NCBI RefSeq assembly: GCF_900089075.1 | Contig: NZ_LT593746.1 | Coordinates: forward strand, 198,482 to 262,481 | DNA: 64,000 nucleotides | Origin: Vaginella massiliensis | GTDB lineage: Bacteria > Bacteroidota > Bacteroidia > Flavobacteriales > Weeksellaceae | Direction: 5' to 3' | Shown: piece after piece, positions 26,904 through 34,850 of the stretch | Position numbering within the stretch: position 1 is the stretch's first letter | How the letters are laid out: each line of letters starts with the position of its first letter | Position numbers and translations under genes: made by a program | The notes under the pieces: generated by a model | Seen by the model: the letters and a program-made list of their open reading frames with translations, nothing else | What the model was told of the DNA's origin: nothing | The model's database searches: none

Positions 26904-27706
26904 CTTAATTTTCTCATCATTTTTTTGAAAAATGTGTTTTCCTTCGCATAAATATAGCGAGGTAAATTATCGATTTCATTTATGGGCTTGCCATACAGCA
27001 TATTTATTTTTCTTCTTTTACATGTATCCAAAAGCACCTGATGCCAATTTGAATTGAGTTTTGATTTCTTCGATTTATCTTGAGAAACACCTTTGTCATG
27101 AATACGATACAAATATTGAAATGTGTCGATGAAATAGAAATCACCTTTTTCATACAACTTCAAATACAAATCTTGATCAACCGCCGATGTTAGGGAGGAA
27201 TTAATCCCTTCGGTTAACTCATAAATATCTTTTCGAAATGTAAAAAAATGTGCTACTTCAAAGTTAATATTAAAGAAATATTTCTGATTATTTTTGATCT
27301 TTTGAGTAAAAGTGAAATCTCCTATTTCAGTTGATTCTTCATTGATCAGCTTTATTTTTGAATAGGTAGCAATAGTCTTTTCGTTATCATACATAGCTAC
27401 AGCCTCTTCTATTGCTTGAGGAAGTAATTGATCATCGGGGTCTAAAAACCCACAGATTTCACCTTTTGCAAGCTCAACACATCTTCGTTTGGTAAAACCT
27501 ACTTTTTTATTTTCTTCGTTCTGTACCAAATGAATACGAGAATCTTTTTGAGCCAATGCTAACAATTTTTCATAAGAGCCATCTGTCGAATAATCATCAA
27601 CAATTACAATTTCAAAATCTTGAAAGCTTTGCTCATTGATCGAAGCATAACACCTTTCAAAATAATTCCAATTATTATAGTGTGCAATAAGAATAGAATA
27701 GACCAT
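26900..27706 (-). CDS. Glycosyltransferase family 2
   Basis: A 268-residue GT2: SILIAHYNNWNYFERCYASI, FEIVIVDDYSTDGS, GEICGFLDPDDQL with the DxD, and TSAVDQDLYLKLYEKGDF as acceptor-side motif. The C-terminus is strongly basic (FFKKMMRKLR), probably for membrane contact. It overlaps the next gene by 4 nt and lies 5 nt after the GT32-like gene. Donor unknown. Confidence 0.87.
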   Translation of the reverse strand: MVYSILIAHYNNWNYFERCYASINEQSFQDFEIVIVDDYSTDGSYEKLLALAQKDSRIHLVQNEENKKVGFTKRRCVELAKGEICGFLDPDDQLLPQAIEEAVAMYDNEKTIATYSKIKLINEESTEIGDFTFTQKIKNNQKYFFNINFEVAHFFTFRKDIYELTEGINSSLTSAVDQDLYLKLYEKGDFYFIDTFQYLYRIHDKGVSQDKSKKSKLNSNWHQVLLDTCKRRKINMLYGKPINEIDNLPRYIYAKENTFFKKMMRKLR

Positions 27707-27711
27707 TTTAA

Positions 27712-28563
27712 TTATTGGTAATTTATTAATATCGGTAACACATTATTGTCATGTATAATATGATGTCTGTATTTTAAACATAACAGAGCCCAAATTTGCG
27801 ATAGTATATGTAATAATTTAATTGGATATCCTTCATTCCTACCTTTAATATCTCCTGGATTAGCTTTTAAAGCTTTTTCATAATAATCCATCCTTCTTAA
27901 TAACTCTAAATACCATTGGGTAGTAAATGGAGTATTTGATTTACAAATAAAACCACCTGTTCCAACACAATGCCTGTAATAATAGTATAAATCTTTATCA
28001 ATAATTCCTTGCCCACGTCCCATTCCTCTTCCATGTAGTTCTGTATATCCTAATACCCATTTATCTGAGTATTTATCAATTTTATTAAAAGATTCTACCC
28101 AACTATTTTCATTAAATTTAATATCTTGATATCCACCCCCATGAAAATGCATAAAATAACATCGTAAATAATCAGACTTATGCACTAATGATAAATAATC
28201 GTATGCTGGATGAAGAGGATGTTCTGGTAATATATATTCATGTAGATTTTTAGGAGTAATAAGTTTAACCTCTACACCAGAATTATCTATAAGTGATTGA
28301 TAACCTCTTTTGCGATTTTCGGACATCTCGTTATCACCAGTCCAAAAACAATATATTACCCGATCAACTTTTGATTCTATACCAGGAAAAGGTTCGTAAT
28401 CATTTTGTAAAAATAAACCTGGATATCTTTCTTTATTATATTTATATTTAAAGATTTCTTGTCTTTTAATACGCCAATTTTCTCTTAATTGATATAAAAA
28501 TTGATATGTTTTAGCAAAATTATTTTTTGCTATATAACTTAATTTATTTCTTAAATATCCCAT
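27712..28563 (-). CDS. GT32-like capsular polysaccharide synthesis protein
   Basis: A 283-residue protein. VDRVIYCFWTGDNEMSENRK followed by VEVKLITPKNL and AYDYLSLVHKSDYLRCYFMHFHGGGYQDIKFNEN (three blocks) matches the GT32/Caps_synth pattern, where SDxLRxxxLxxxGGxYxD carries the metal-binding Asp. GT32 enzymes are usually retaining hexosyltransferases. The gene is noticeably more AT-rich than the rfbB or recQ genes of the window, as is the next upstream gene, which suggests a swapped-in cassette. Confidence 0.8.
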   Translation of the reverse strand: MGYLRNKLSYIAKNNFAKTYQFLYQLRENWRIKRQEIFKYKYNKERYPGLFLQNDYEPFPGIESKVDRVIYCFWTGDNEMSENRKRGYQSLIDNSGVEVKLITPKNLHEYILPEHPLHPAYDYLSLVHKSDYLRCYFMHFHGGGYQDIKFNENSWVESFNKIDKYSDKWVLGYTELHGRGMGRGQGIIDKDLYYYYRHCVGTGGFICKSNTPFTTQWYLELLRRMDYYEKALKANPGDIKGRNEGYPIKLLHILSQIWALLCLKYRHHIIHDNNVLPILINYQ

Positions 28564-28584
28564 TTTATTATAAAACTATATAGT

Positions 28585-29559
28585 TTACCAATAACATCCA
28601 TTTTCAACTTTATTAAATCCTTTTGGTTTTTCGTCCGCAAAAACCCATCCATTACCTCTTAAAGAAGTATAATGTGTCCATTCTTCCCAGCGCTTTCCTT
28701 TTATTCCAAATAATAATTGGGTTACCCCCCCTAAATGAATTGCTTGTTTTCCTAACTTTTTTATATAGCTTGCCAAAGGTAGCCCATAGGCTCCACAACC
28801 TAATATTGCCACATCAAAATCAACTTCATCTATTTGTTTTTTCATATCATCTAGAGCATCAAACCAAGTCACATAATTAGTTTTTTCGTCTGCTATAGAC
28901 TGAACGGCTTTAATTGTTAATAAATCAAACTGAGGTAAAACATCTTGATCTAAATAAATATTAGATCTATTTTTATATTGTGCTTTAATCGTTTCTTCAA
29001 AAGGATGAATTACCAAAACTTTTTTTCCTTTTAATGCGTTTGACCAAGGATTAGAAAAAAACCAAGGTTCTAATTCTCTAATATTACATAATTGTACATC
29101 ATGAGGTATAGTAGGTATATATAACTCCAATTCATTCCAAACGCCTAATACATCCAATTCTTTTGCTGACTCTAAATACATCTCTACAAAACGAGGAAGT
29201 AATGTCTTATCATTAGGAAAGAAGCCAGATAGTTTACATAAATTATCTAAGTATTTTGAAGAATCATTCCAATTGATTCCTATTTCACCTACTAAATATT
29301 TGTAAATTCCAACAACATCATTTGGTATTTTATCAATTAATAATTTATTTACAATTGCTCTCGATTCTGTACTACCAAATCGCGCAACCATCATAGGTTT
29401 ACCTTCTATAATTTTTTGAAAAAGTAGATCATTCGTTTCTCTATTTTTACTTTCAATCTTAAAATGTTGATAATATTTATTTTTTCTTAAAAAAAAGGGT
29501 CTTGTTCTGTTACCAATTCTATATAAATAATGGAAATTATTTTCAGTTATCAAATTCAT
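28585..29559 (-). CDS. Unrecognised polysaccharide-locus protein (possible GT-D-like glycosyltransferase)
   Basis: A 324-residue soluble protein. I do not firmly recognise the family. Visible features are MMVARFGSTESRAIVNKLL (reminiscent of the RFGDGE opening of GT-D/DUF1792 proteins), a Rossmann-like GKKVLVIHPFEETI, then VAILGCGAYGLPLASYIKKLGKQAIHLGGVTQLLFG, written here as two blocks, which looks like a nucleotide-binding Gly-rich loop. Gene position among glycosyltransferases suggests a role in assembling or modifying the repeat unit. The DNA is very AT-rich. Function should be treated as unknown. Confidence 0.6.
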   Translation of the reverse strand: MNLITENNFHYLYRIGNRTRPFFLRKNKYYQHFKIESKNRETNDLLFQKIIEGKPMMVARFGSTESRAIVNKLLIDKIPNDVVGIYKYLVGEIGINWNDSSKYLDNLCKLSGFFPNDKTLLPRFVEMYLESAKELDVLGVWNELELYIPTIPHDVQLCNIRELEPWFFSNPWSNALKGKKVLVIHPFEETIKAQYKNRSNIYLDQDVLPQFDLLTIKAVQSIADEKTNYVTWFDALDDMKKQIDEVDFDVAILGCGAYGLPLASYIKKLGKQAIHLGGVTQLLFGIKGKRWEEWTHYTSLRGNGWVFADEKPKGFNKVENGCYW

Positions 29560-29579
29560 ATTTATAATCTATAAAATCA

Positions 29580-30134
29580 TTAAAGAGATATTATTTTATG
29601 TTCTTGTTTATTAACTATGACCGAATTCGCCGGAACATCTTTGTGAATCACACATCCGGCTCCTATGACGACATTATCTCCAATGGTGACACCTTTCAGA
29701 ACGGTTACGTTGGTAGCAAGCCAAACATTATTACCTATTTTTACAGGCGAAGTAGAGAATTCATAATGATTGGTTTTAATTACTCCATTAAAAATATCAA
29801 TTTTGTGGTTGTTGTCATAAATTTTTACATTTTCACCAAAAAGGCAGTTTTCCCCAATAGAAATTGACTCTAAAGCGACAATAGAGGTATATTTGTTGAA
29901 GAATGTTTTTTCGCCGATTTCTAATTTAGCGTTATTCCCAACAGTAATATTAACTTCGGAATTAAGTTTTACGTCGTCGCCTATTGTAATTTTTTCTGCA
30001 TTTTGGTTAAGCTCGAAATAATGAATATCGCCTAAACGCAAGTTTTTCCCAATAAAAGATTTTGGGTGATTTAAAAGTGGAGCTGTATAGTAAATTTTTA
30101 ATAATTTCCTTAAGATATTGACAAAAAAAATCAT
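29580..30134 (-). CDS. Hexapeptide-repeat (LbH) acyltransferase
   Basis: A 184-residue left-handed beta-helix protein with many hexapeptide turns (ITIGDDVKLNSEVNITVG, LEIGEKTFFNKYTSIV, ISIGENCLFGENVKIYDNNH). It ends with VKIGNNVWLATNVTVLKGVTIGDN and VIGAGCVIHKDVPANSVIV, as in WbbJ/maltose O-acetyltransferase relatives. YDNNHK carries the usual catalytic His. It probably O-acetylates the polysaccharide. It is the most upstream gene of the long minus-strand block. Confidence 0.83.
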   Translation of the reverse strand: MIFFVNILRKLLKIYYTAPLLNHPKSFIGKNLRLGDIHYFELNQNAEKITIGDDVKLNSEVNITVGNNAKLEIGEKTFFNKYTSIVALESISIGENCLFGENVKIYDNNHKIDIFNGVIKTNHYEFSTSPVKIGNNVWLATNVTVLKGVTIGDNVVIGAGCVIHKDVPANSVIVNKQEHKIISL

Positions 30135-30160
30135 CCTTTAAATAGAGCTTATAATATTTA

Positions 30161-30168
30161 CAAATATA
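30161..30168 (-). promoter_or_regulatory. Candidate -7 element at the head of the minus-strand glycosyltransferase block
   Basis: On the minus strand TATATTTG matches TAnnTTTG, 26 nt upstream of the acyltransferase start, in the 79-bp gap between divergent genes. It could drive the roughly 24-kb run of closely packed genes down to 5595. The -33 half is not clear. Confidence 0.4.
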
Positions 30169-30213
30169 GATGTTTCGCCATAAATTGCATATTTTTACAC
30201 AAAATATAATCTT

Positions 30214-30984
30214 ATGGGAGAAATATCTCGTGTTGGTAAAACGTTCATTGCCTATCTGAAAAGACCTTCCCTGTATCCCGAATTGGGCCGAAAAATTGTT
30301 AAAATTCTTTTTAACAGGAAAGCTTCATTCAAAGGGAAGGAAAAAACGCTGGATTGGGCTTCTAAAATTGCCATTTCAGAAGCTGAAGCAGTAGAAAAAC
30401 TTTTTGGTAAAAAAATGCAGAATTTTTCTGAAATTTTTCCCTCTGATTTTGTAAATGCAACCGCAAAACAAAACGCCTGCCCGATAAAAATGGGTGGTGC
30501 AGGTGCTTTGGGACTCATCTATGAAGCCTGCGAATTTACCAAAGCCAAAAATGTTTTGGAAACCGGAGTTGCTTACGGCTGGTCGTCTCTTTCTGCTTTG
30601 AAATCGCTTGAAAAAAGAGGGGGTACACTCTACAGCAGCGATATGCCTTATCTAAGTCAGGATGGCGATCAATTCGTCGGATGTGTGGTTCCAGAAAATC
30701 TGAAGAAAAACTGGAAACTCTACCGTTTTGCTGACCGCGAATCTCTACCTAAAATCTTCAGTGAACAGCAAGAATTTGATGTGGTGCATTACGATTCTGA
30801 CAAGGCGTACAGTGGCATGTCTTGGGCATACTCACAGCTTTACCCGCGCCTCAGAATGGGCGGTGTTTTTATCAGTGATGACATCAATGACAATTCAGCA
30901 TTTCAGGATTTTTGTGAAAAGAACAACATCCAGCCTACGGTTGTGGATTATGAAGGCAAATACATCGGGATTTTCATCAAATAA
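30214..30984 (+). CDS. Class I SAM-dependent methyltransferase (Methyltransf_24-like)
   Basis: A 256-residue protein. The SAM-binding motif is NVLETGVAYGWSSLSALKSL, followed by TLYSSDMPYL and the DVVHYDSDKAYSGMSW block; near the end GGVFISDDINDNSAFQDF matches small-molecule O-methyltransferases of the TylF/MdmC kind. It lies in the polysaccharide locus on the opposite strand, so it may methylate a sugar hydroxyl. Substrate unknown. Confidence 0.82.
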   Translation: MGEISRVGKTFIAYLKRPSLYPELGRKIVKILFNRKASFKGKEKTLDWASKIAISEAEAVEKLFGKKMQNFSEIFPSDFVNATAKQNACPIKMGGAGALGLIYEACEFTKAKNVLETGVAYGWSSLSALKSLEKRGGTLYSSDMPYLSQDGDQFVGCVVPENLKKNWKLYRFADRESLPKIFSEQQEFDVVHYDSDKAYSGMSWAYSQLYPRLRMGGVFISDDINDNSAFQDFCEKNNIQPTVVDYEGKYIGIFIK

Positions 30985-30993
30985 ATAGATTCC

Positions 30994-31111
30994 TTAGTTA
31001 GCATTTCCGTTCCAGTTTACAAATGTGAAGAGTTTCTAGAATAATGTCGGGATTCTGTAAGGTTCAGAAACTTTTGAAAATCTGGAAATTATTTTGGTGA
31101 ATGATAGTTGC
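30994..31111 (+). pseudogene. Relic of a GT2 glycosyltransferase N-terminus
   Basis: Plus-strand reading gives LVSISVPVYKCEEFLE, then TAA (31042-31044), then in the same frame CRDSVR, and after a 1-nt shift FENLEIILVNDSC from 31073. Joined, this is the start of a GT2 enzyme and closely follows the gene at 32457 (LVSISIPVYKCEDFI, CMESVKAQTYPNIETIFVNDATPD). It is therefore a dead paralog fragment with a nonsense codon and a frameshift. Beyond 31111 I can trace no further homology up to the IS element (31112-31310). Confidence 0.8.
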
Positions 31112-31302
31112 TTTTGTTGTAATGTTATTCGAATGGTTGATCGAGACATTCTTGCCTATTCTAAAAGTTGTCGTTGGCGAAGTGTTCAACAAATTGTTAA
31201 ACCCTAAAATAAAATCATTCGATATCTTACTGCTTTGTGAAGAAAACAAACTTCTTTGATAAGGAACAACAAAAAAGTTAATTGCATTTTTCAATTTGAA
31301 AA

Positions 31303-31310
31303 ATATCTTT
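31303..31310. repeat. Target-site duplication, left copy
   Basis: ATATCTTT directly left of the IS; the identical 8 bp lies directly right of it at 32294-32301. An 8-bp duplication is what IS1595-family elements make. Confidence 0.9.
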
Positions 31311-31333
31311 TCTGATTATCCGTTTATGCACCT
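31311..31333 (+). repeat. IS left inverted repeat
   Basis: TCTGATTATCCG then TTTATG then CACCT; pairs with the right end 32271-32293. The transposase stop codon (31324-31326) lies inside this repeat. Confidence 0.88.
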
Positions 31334-32232
31334 GTTATATTCGCAATTACTAGTCTGTCAAAGAGTTTGTCTCCAAAATACCGTCTGTTTAATTTGTAAA
31401 TAAACTCGTTGAGATACAACTGTAAGTATTTCCTTTTGATTTTATGGTAGTTGCCCAGCAATGTCCGTTTTGCATTACTGATTGCGATATGCACCCATTT
31501 GAGTGTTTCCTTGGTGGTTTTGGCGTCTGATTTCTCGGTGACGTGCAATTCCACCAGATCGGAGATGTCAACGTAAGAAGTGCTTTTGTCCGAAAATACG
31601 ATGGCATCATCCTCCATGCAGTCCCTGACCACGCCGTTGATTCCTTCACTTTGATGGCTATCCAGTACCCTGGCCTTGAAATAACGCACATGCTTCTCCT
31701 TTTTGCCCGTTTCGATATCTTCCAACGGGGTGCTTTCGGCCATCACCGCAACGTTCTGCTTTCCCTCGGCTCCCCGGCCACGTGTACCCTTGCCTCGCTC
31801 GATTTCCTTACTGGCCACCGAAAAGTAACCCTCATCCAGTTCTATCATCCCTTCCAGTGTATACCTTGCATCCCGGTTGCCCATCGCCCTGCGGAGTTTG
31901 TGTACCATCGCCCATACCGGTTCGTAACGCTTCAATCCTAATTGCTTCTGGAGTTCGTTGGTGGAGAATCCCTTTTTTGTGCAACTCATCAGGAACATCG
32001 TTTTGTACCACACCAGAAACGGCAGCTTGGAGCTCTCCATGATCGTACCGCTGCGCAACGAGGTGCGGAAACGGCAACCTTTGCATTCATAACTCCATTT
32101 ACCCTGTAACCAATAATGGGAAGTGCCCCCGCATCGCTTGCAGACAACCCCTTCCTTATCACGCTGCTCCTTGAAATGCAAACGACAATCTTCCTCCGAA
32201 CCGAAATGAGCCGTAAAACTGAATATGTTCAT
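31324..32232 (-). CDS. IS1595-family (ISXO2-like) transposase
   Basis: A 302-residue transposase. The N-terminal zinc ribbon has two CxxC pairs (VCKRCGG and YECKGCRF), followed by LRSGTIMESSKLPFLVWYKTMF. The catalytic region has MIELDEGYF, AIVFSDKSTSY and the conserved HIAISNAKRTLLGNYHKIK with YLNEFIYKLNRR near the end, as in DDE_Tnp_ISXO2. It fills most of the element and appears intact. Confidence 0.93.
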   Translation of the reverse strand: MNIFSFTAHFGSEEDCRLHFKEQRDKEGVVCKRCGGTSHYWLQGKWSYECKGCRFRTSLRSGTIMESSKLPFLVWYKTMFLMSCTKKGFSTNELQKQLGLKRYEPVWAMVHKLRRAMGNRDARYTLEGMIELDEGYFSVASKEIERGKGTRGRGAEGKQNVAVMAESTPLEDIETGKKEKHVRYFKARVLDSHQSEGINGVVRDCMEDDAIVFSDKSTSYVDISDLVELHVTEKSDAKTTKETLKWVHIAISNAKRTLLGNYHKIKRKYLQLYLNEFIYKLNRRYFGDKLFDRLVIANITGA

Positions 32233-32270
32233 AATCCCTGCTTTTTGAGCGCTAATATACTAAAAATATT

Positions 32271-32293
32271 AGGTGTGTTTGCGGAGAATCAGA
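32271..32293 (-). repeat. IS right inverted repeat
   Basis: Read on the minus strand: TCTGATTCTCCG then CAAACA then CACCT, matching 17 of 23 positions of the left end. Confidence 0.88.
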
Positions 32294-32301
32294 ATATCTT
32301 T
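32294..32301. repeat. Target-site duplication, right copy
   Basis: ATATCTTT, identical to 31303-31310. Confidence 0.9.
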
Positions 32302-32412
32302 CTCAGCAGATTGATCATCCAACATTTTTTTGTCAAGTTTAACAATTTTAAATCTAATATTAGAAATTCATATTTTTATATCATTCGTCCTATAAAATTG
32401 AAACATCTAGCC

Positions 32413-32420
32413 TATTTTTG
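32413..32420 (+). promoter_or_regulatory. Candidate -7 element before GT2
   Basis: TATTTTTG matches TAnnTTTG, 36 nt before the ATG at 32457. The nearest TTG (32398) is too close (12 nt) to be a -33 element, so support is partial. The rest of 32302-32456 is AT-rich with no gene I recognise. Confidence 0.35.
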
Positions 32421-32456
32421 TACCCTATAAAACAGAACCTTATAAAGATATAAAGC

Positions 32457-33458
32457 ATGCAGCAACCTTTAGTCAGTATCAGCATCCCGGTATACAAATG
32501 TGAAGATTTTATTGTGCGATGTATGGAGTCGGTGAAAGCGCAGACCTACCCGAATATCGAAACCATTTTTGTAAACGACGCGACACCCGACAATAGCGTT
32601 GCCTTGATTGAAGAATTCATTCAAAAAAACCCTCAACTTTCGATGCGCGTGGTTCATCTTGAAAAAAACCAAGGGCTTTCGGTTGTTCGAAATCGAGGAA
32701 TTGACGAGTCTTCTGGGAAATATATTTATATGTTGGATAGTGATGATTACATCACCCCTGATTGCATCGAGAAACTGGTGATCAACTCAGAAAAATACAA
32801 TGTAGAAATATCGGTAGCCGAAACGGTTTGCGAATACGAAGATACTGGTGAACGCGCTTATCTTTTTCGTATCAACAGTATCAATTCTATCGTGATGGAA
32901 AACGAAAGAATCTTCAAACGATTTGTTTATGGTGATTGGCCAATCATTGCACCGAATAAATTATATCTAAAAAGCTTTATTACGAAGAACAATTTACGAT
33001 TTGTCCCGAATCTCTATTCTCAAGATGAGCTTTGGGCTTTTCATTGTGCAGAAAAATTGAATTCGATCAGTTTTATACGTGACACCACTTACATTTACTA
33101 TTTGCATAGCAAATCTACAATTGCCAATAAAAAGAAAGTAAATTTCGAAAATCATCAAACGATTTTAGAATGGTTTACCAAATCTTATCACGAGAGCAAA
33201 AATGCTGAACGCAAAAAGTGGATTCGCAAGAAAATTGTGAATTTCAAAGATTTGACGATGCGCATGCAATATAAATTTATGCGAGATGATGTCGACTATT
33301 GGAAACAGAATTACCGCAGAACGCAAAAAGCACCTGGGCTGAAATTATCGGATTATCTGACAAAAGATTTCACCAAAAAAGAAAAGAAAGTCAATATTTT
33401 TTATAACCTCCCGGCCGAATTAGGTTTCCGACTTTTCAAGAAAAGGTATGAAGGCTAA
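32457..33458 (+). CDS. Glycosyltransferase family 2
   Basis: A 333-residue GT2: LVSISIPVYKCEDFIVRCMESV, TIFVNDATPDNS, YMLDSDDYITPDC with the DxD, and NLYSQDELWAFHCAEKL as acceptor-side ED-type motif. The basic C-terminus (TKKEKKVNIF, FRLFKKRYEG) suggests membrane contact. A dead fragment of a close paralog lies 1.4 kb upstream, left of the IS. It is convergent with the SDR gene, with a 16-bp gap and no clear terminator. Confidence 0.89.
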   Translation: MQQPLVSISIPVYKCEDFIVRCMESVKAQTYPNIETIFVNDATPDNSVALIEEFIQKNPQLSMRVVHLEKNQGLSVVRNRGIDESSGKYIYMLDSDDYITPDCIEKLVINSEKYNVEISVAETVCEYEDTGERAYLFRINSINSIVMENERIFKRFVYGDWPIIAPNKLYLKSFITKNNLRFVPNLYSQDELWAFHCAEKLNSISFIRDTTYIYYLHSKSTIANKKKVNFENHQTILEWFTKSYHESKNAERKKWIRKKIVNFKDLTMRMQYKFMRDDVDYWKQNYRRTQKAPGLKLSDYLTKDFTKKEKKVNIFYNLPAELGFRLFKKRYEG

Positions 33459-33474
33459 TTGACCACTGAGTTTT

Positions 33475-34146
33475 TTAGGTATAATACTTTCTAATTAAAT
33501 TTTCTAAATAATCGGTTTTGTTGTCGAAATCAAAACGGTAAGCCAACTCGCTGACATCGATGCTGTAATGTTCGCCTTTGGGCACAAGTTGTACATCGGC
33601 TTTTGCCTCGAAAACCTTTTCGAAACCTTTGATAATTTCTGGGATACAAAAATTAGCGGTATAGGCAACATTCACAATTTGGTTTTTCTTGTTCTGCTTT
33701 ATATAAGACAGGGCTATATTTTTCACATCTTCTACGTCTATCAAATTTCGCGTCGCAAACTGATGAATGGTGAGGGGTTCTTGATTGCTGAATTGCCGAT
33801 AGAGATAATTCATCAGAAGATTCGGATTTCCACCTTTTCCTACGGCATTGCTCACGCGCAAAATCAGGTAGTGGCTGGCTTTTTCTTTGATGATTTCTTC
33901 CATATGCAATTTATGCAACACATAAGGACTATTGTATTTAGAGGAATCGTAAATAGAACACGTGCTGAAATACACGAAAAGAAGTTTTGGAAACTTTTTT
34001 AAAGTTTCTTCTATCAAATTTTGCTCTCTCAAGAATTGTTTTGGATCGGCTTCGGAAGAATTCGAAACACCAGACGCAAAAAACAATATATCATCTGAAT
34101 CGACCTCAATAAATTGACTTGCAATTAAACCTTTTCCTATGATCAT
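33475..34146 (-). CDS. NAD(P)-dependent epimerase/dehydratase-like protein (extended SDR)
   Basis: A 223-residue protein, short for sugar SDR enzymes (usually about 300). It opens MIIGKGLIASQF, a compact dinucleotide loop without the normal TGxxGxxG. Then LLFVYFSTCSIYDSS and YVLHKLHMEEII give the Ser and YxxxK of the SDR active site, followed by LRVSNAVGKGGNPNLLM and TRNLIDVEDVKNIA. So the catalytic core is intact. It probably modifies a nucleotide sugar. It overlaps the broken wecB remnant by 4 nt. Confidence 0.75.
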   Translation of the reverse strand: MIIGKGLIASQFIEVDSDDILFFASGVSNSSEADPKQFLREQNLIEETLKKFPKLLFVYFSTCSIYDSSKYNSPYVLHKLHMEEIIKEKASHYLILRVSNAVGKGGNPNLLMNYLYRQFSNQEPLTIHQFATRNLIDVEDVKNIALSYIKQNKKNQIVNVAYTANFCIPEIIKGFEKVFEAKADVQLVPKGEHYSIDVSELAYRFDFDNKTDYLENLIRKYYT

Positions 34147-34502
34147 TGTATATTGTCTAAAATGATTTTAGATGAATTCCCTTCTCCAAAAGGATTTATA
34201 AAAATGTTATGATCGTTTTTCATTTCTTTATAGAATTCTTCTCTTATTTTCTGTTTATTAGCCCCTACTAAGACGCCACATCCGCACTCTAAAACTTCTG
34301 GACGTTCTGTTTCATCTCTCAAAATAATAACTTTTTTATGTAAAGTAGGAGCTTCTTCTTGTATTCCGCCAGAATCGGAAATAATCAACAACGATCGAGC
34401 CATCAACTTTACAGCCTCTATATAATTCAAGGGTTCTATAAATTGTAAGTTGTCTGGAGAGGATTTAAAATTTTTGAAAATAAATTCTCTTGTCTTAGTT
34501 CT
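34143..34502 (-). pseudogene. C-terminal remnant of UDP-GlcNAc 2-epimerase
   Basis: The frame from about 34502 reads RTKTREFI, then NLQFIEPLNYIEAVKLM, LLIISDSGGIQEEAPTLHKKVIILRDETERPEVLECG and INPFGEGNSSKII, the last third of WecB-type non-hydrolysing epimerases (SDSGGIQEEAP and RDxTERPE are diagnostic). Intact enzymes have about 370 residues, so roughly 250 N-terminal residues, with much of the active site, are missing. An ATG at 34430 could start a 95-residue product. A deletion joined this piece to the gene at 34436-34822. Confidence 0.8.
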
Positions 34503-34822
34503 GGCTTTATTACAAGTATATAATCAAATGTCTCCGTATTACATTTTTTAAATTCTTTTAATTTTTTAAAATAAAATTTATTATAAAAGTCATTTTCCAG
34601 TTTATGAATGTATTGTTTGTTGTGGTTAACAACTCTATTATAGATATTTAAAATCTTGTCGGTAAGATTTTTTCCATAGCTGTATCTAGGTCTTTTAGTA
34701 AAATCAATATAAGAAACATGATAACCTAAATTATTCAGCCCATTAACTAAATATTCTAATAAACTACCTTCAATTTTTTTGGTATGTGGATAAAGTACAA
34801 CTAAAATATTATTTTTATTCAA
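34436..34822 (-). pseudogene. N-terminal remnant of a CgeB-like glycosyltransferase
   Basis: A 128-codon frame. It begins NNILVVLYPHTKKIEGSLLEYLVNGL and has FDYILVIKPELRQE, which resembles the first Rossmann strand-helix units of CgeB/GT1-like glycosyltransferases of 300 or more residues. Near 34505 homology switches, in another frame, to the WecB C-terminus, so the last 15-20 codons here are probably out of frame with any ancestor. DNA is very AT-rich. Family assignment is moderate; truncation is well supported by the adjoining WecB piece. Confidence 0.6.
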
Positions 34823-34850
34823 TTTCTCCAGAATTTATAAATTTGCAAAT

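Larger units (their letters stand above)
31311..32293 (-). mobile_element. IS1595-family insertion sequence (ISXO2-like), 983 bp
   Basis: A complete element bounded by imperfect terminal inverted repeats (31311-31333 and 32271-32293, 17 of 23 positions matching, both ends starting TCTGATT) and an exact 8-bp duplication ATATCTTT. It holds one intact transposase. It lies between a decayed GT2 relic and an intact GT2 gene. The perfect duplication and intact gene point to a fairly recent insertion, later than the decay of the GT2 copy or harmless to it. Confidence 0.92.

Noticed and set aside
31126-31260. Plus-strand frame MLFEWLIETFLPIL... of about 45 codons
   Set aside because: Within the decayed segment; no recognisable family and no start signals, so I do not call it a gene.
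31064-31294. 76-codon minus-strand open frame left of the IS
   Set aside because: Overlaps the GT2 relic that reads on the plus strand; Asn/Ser-rich translation matches nothing I know.
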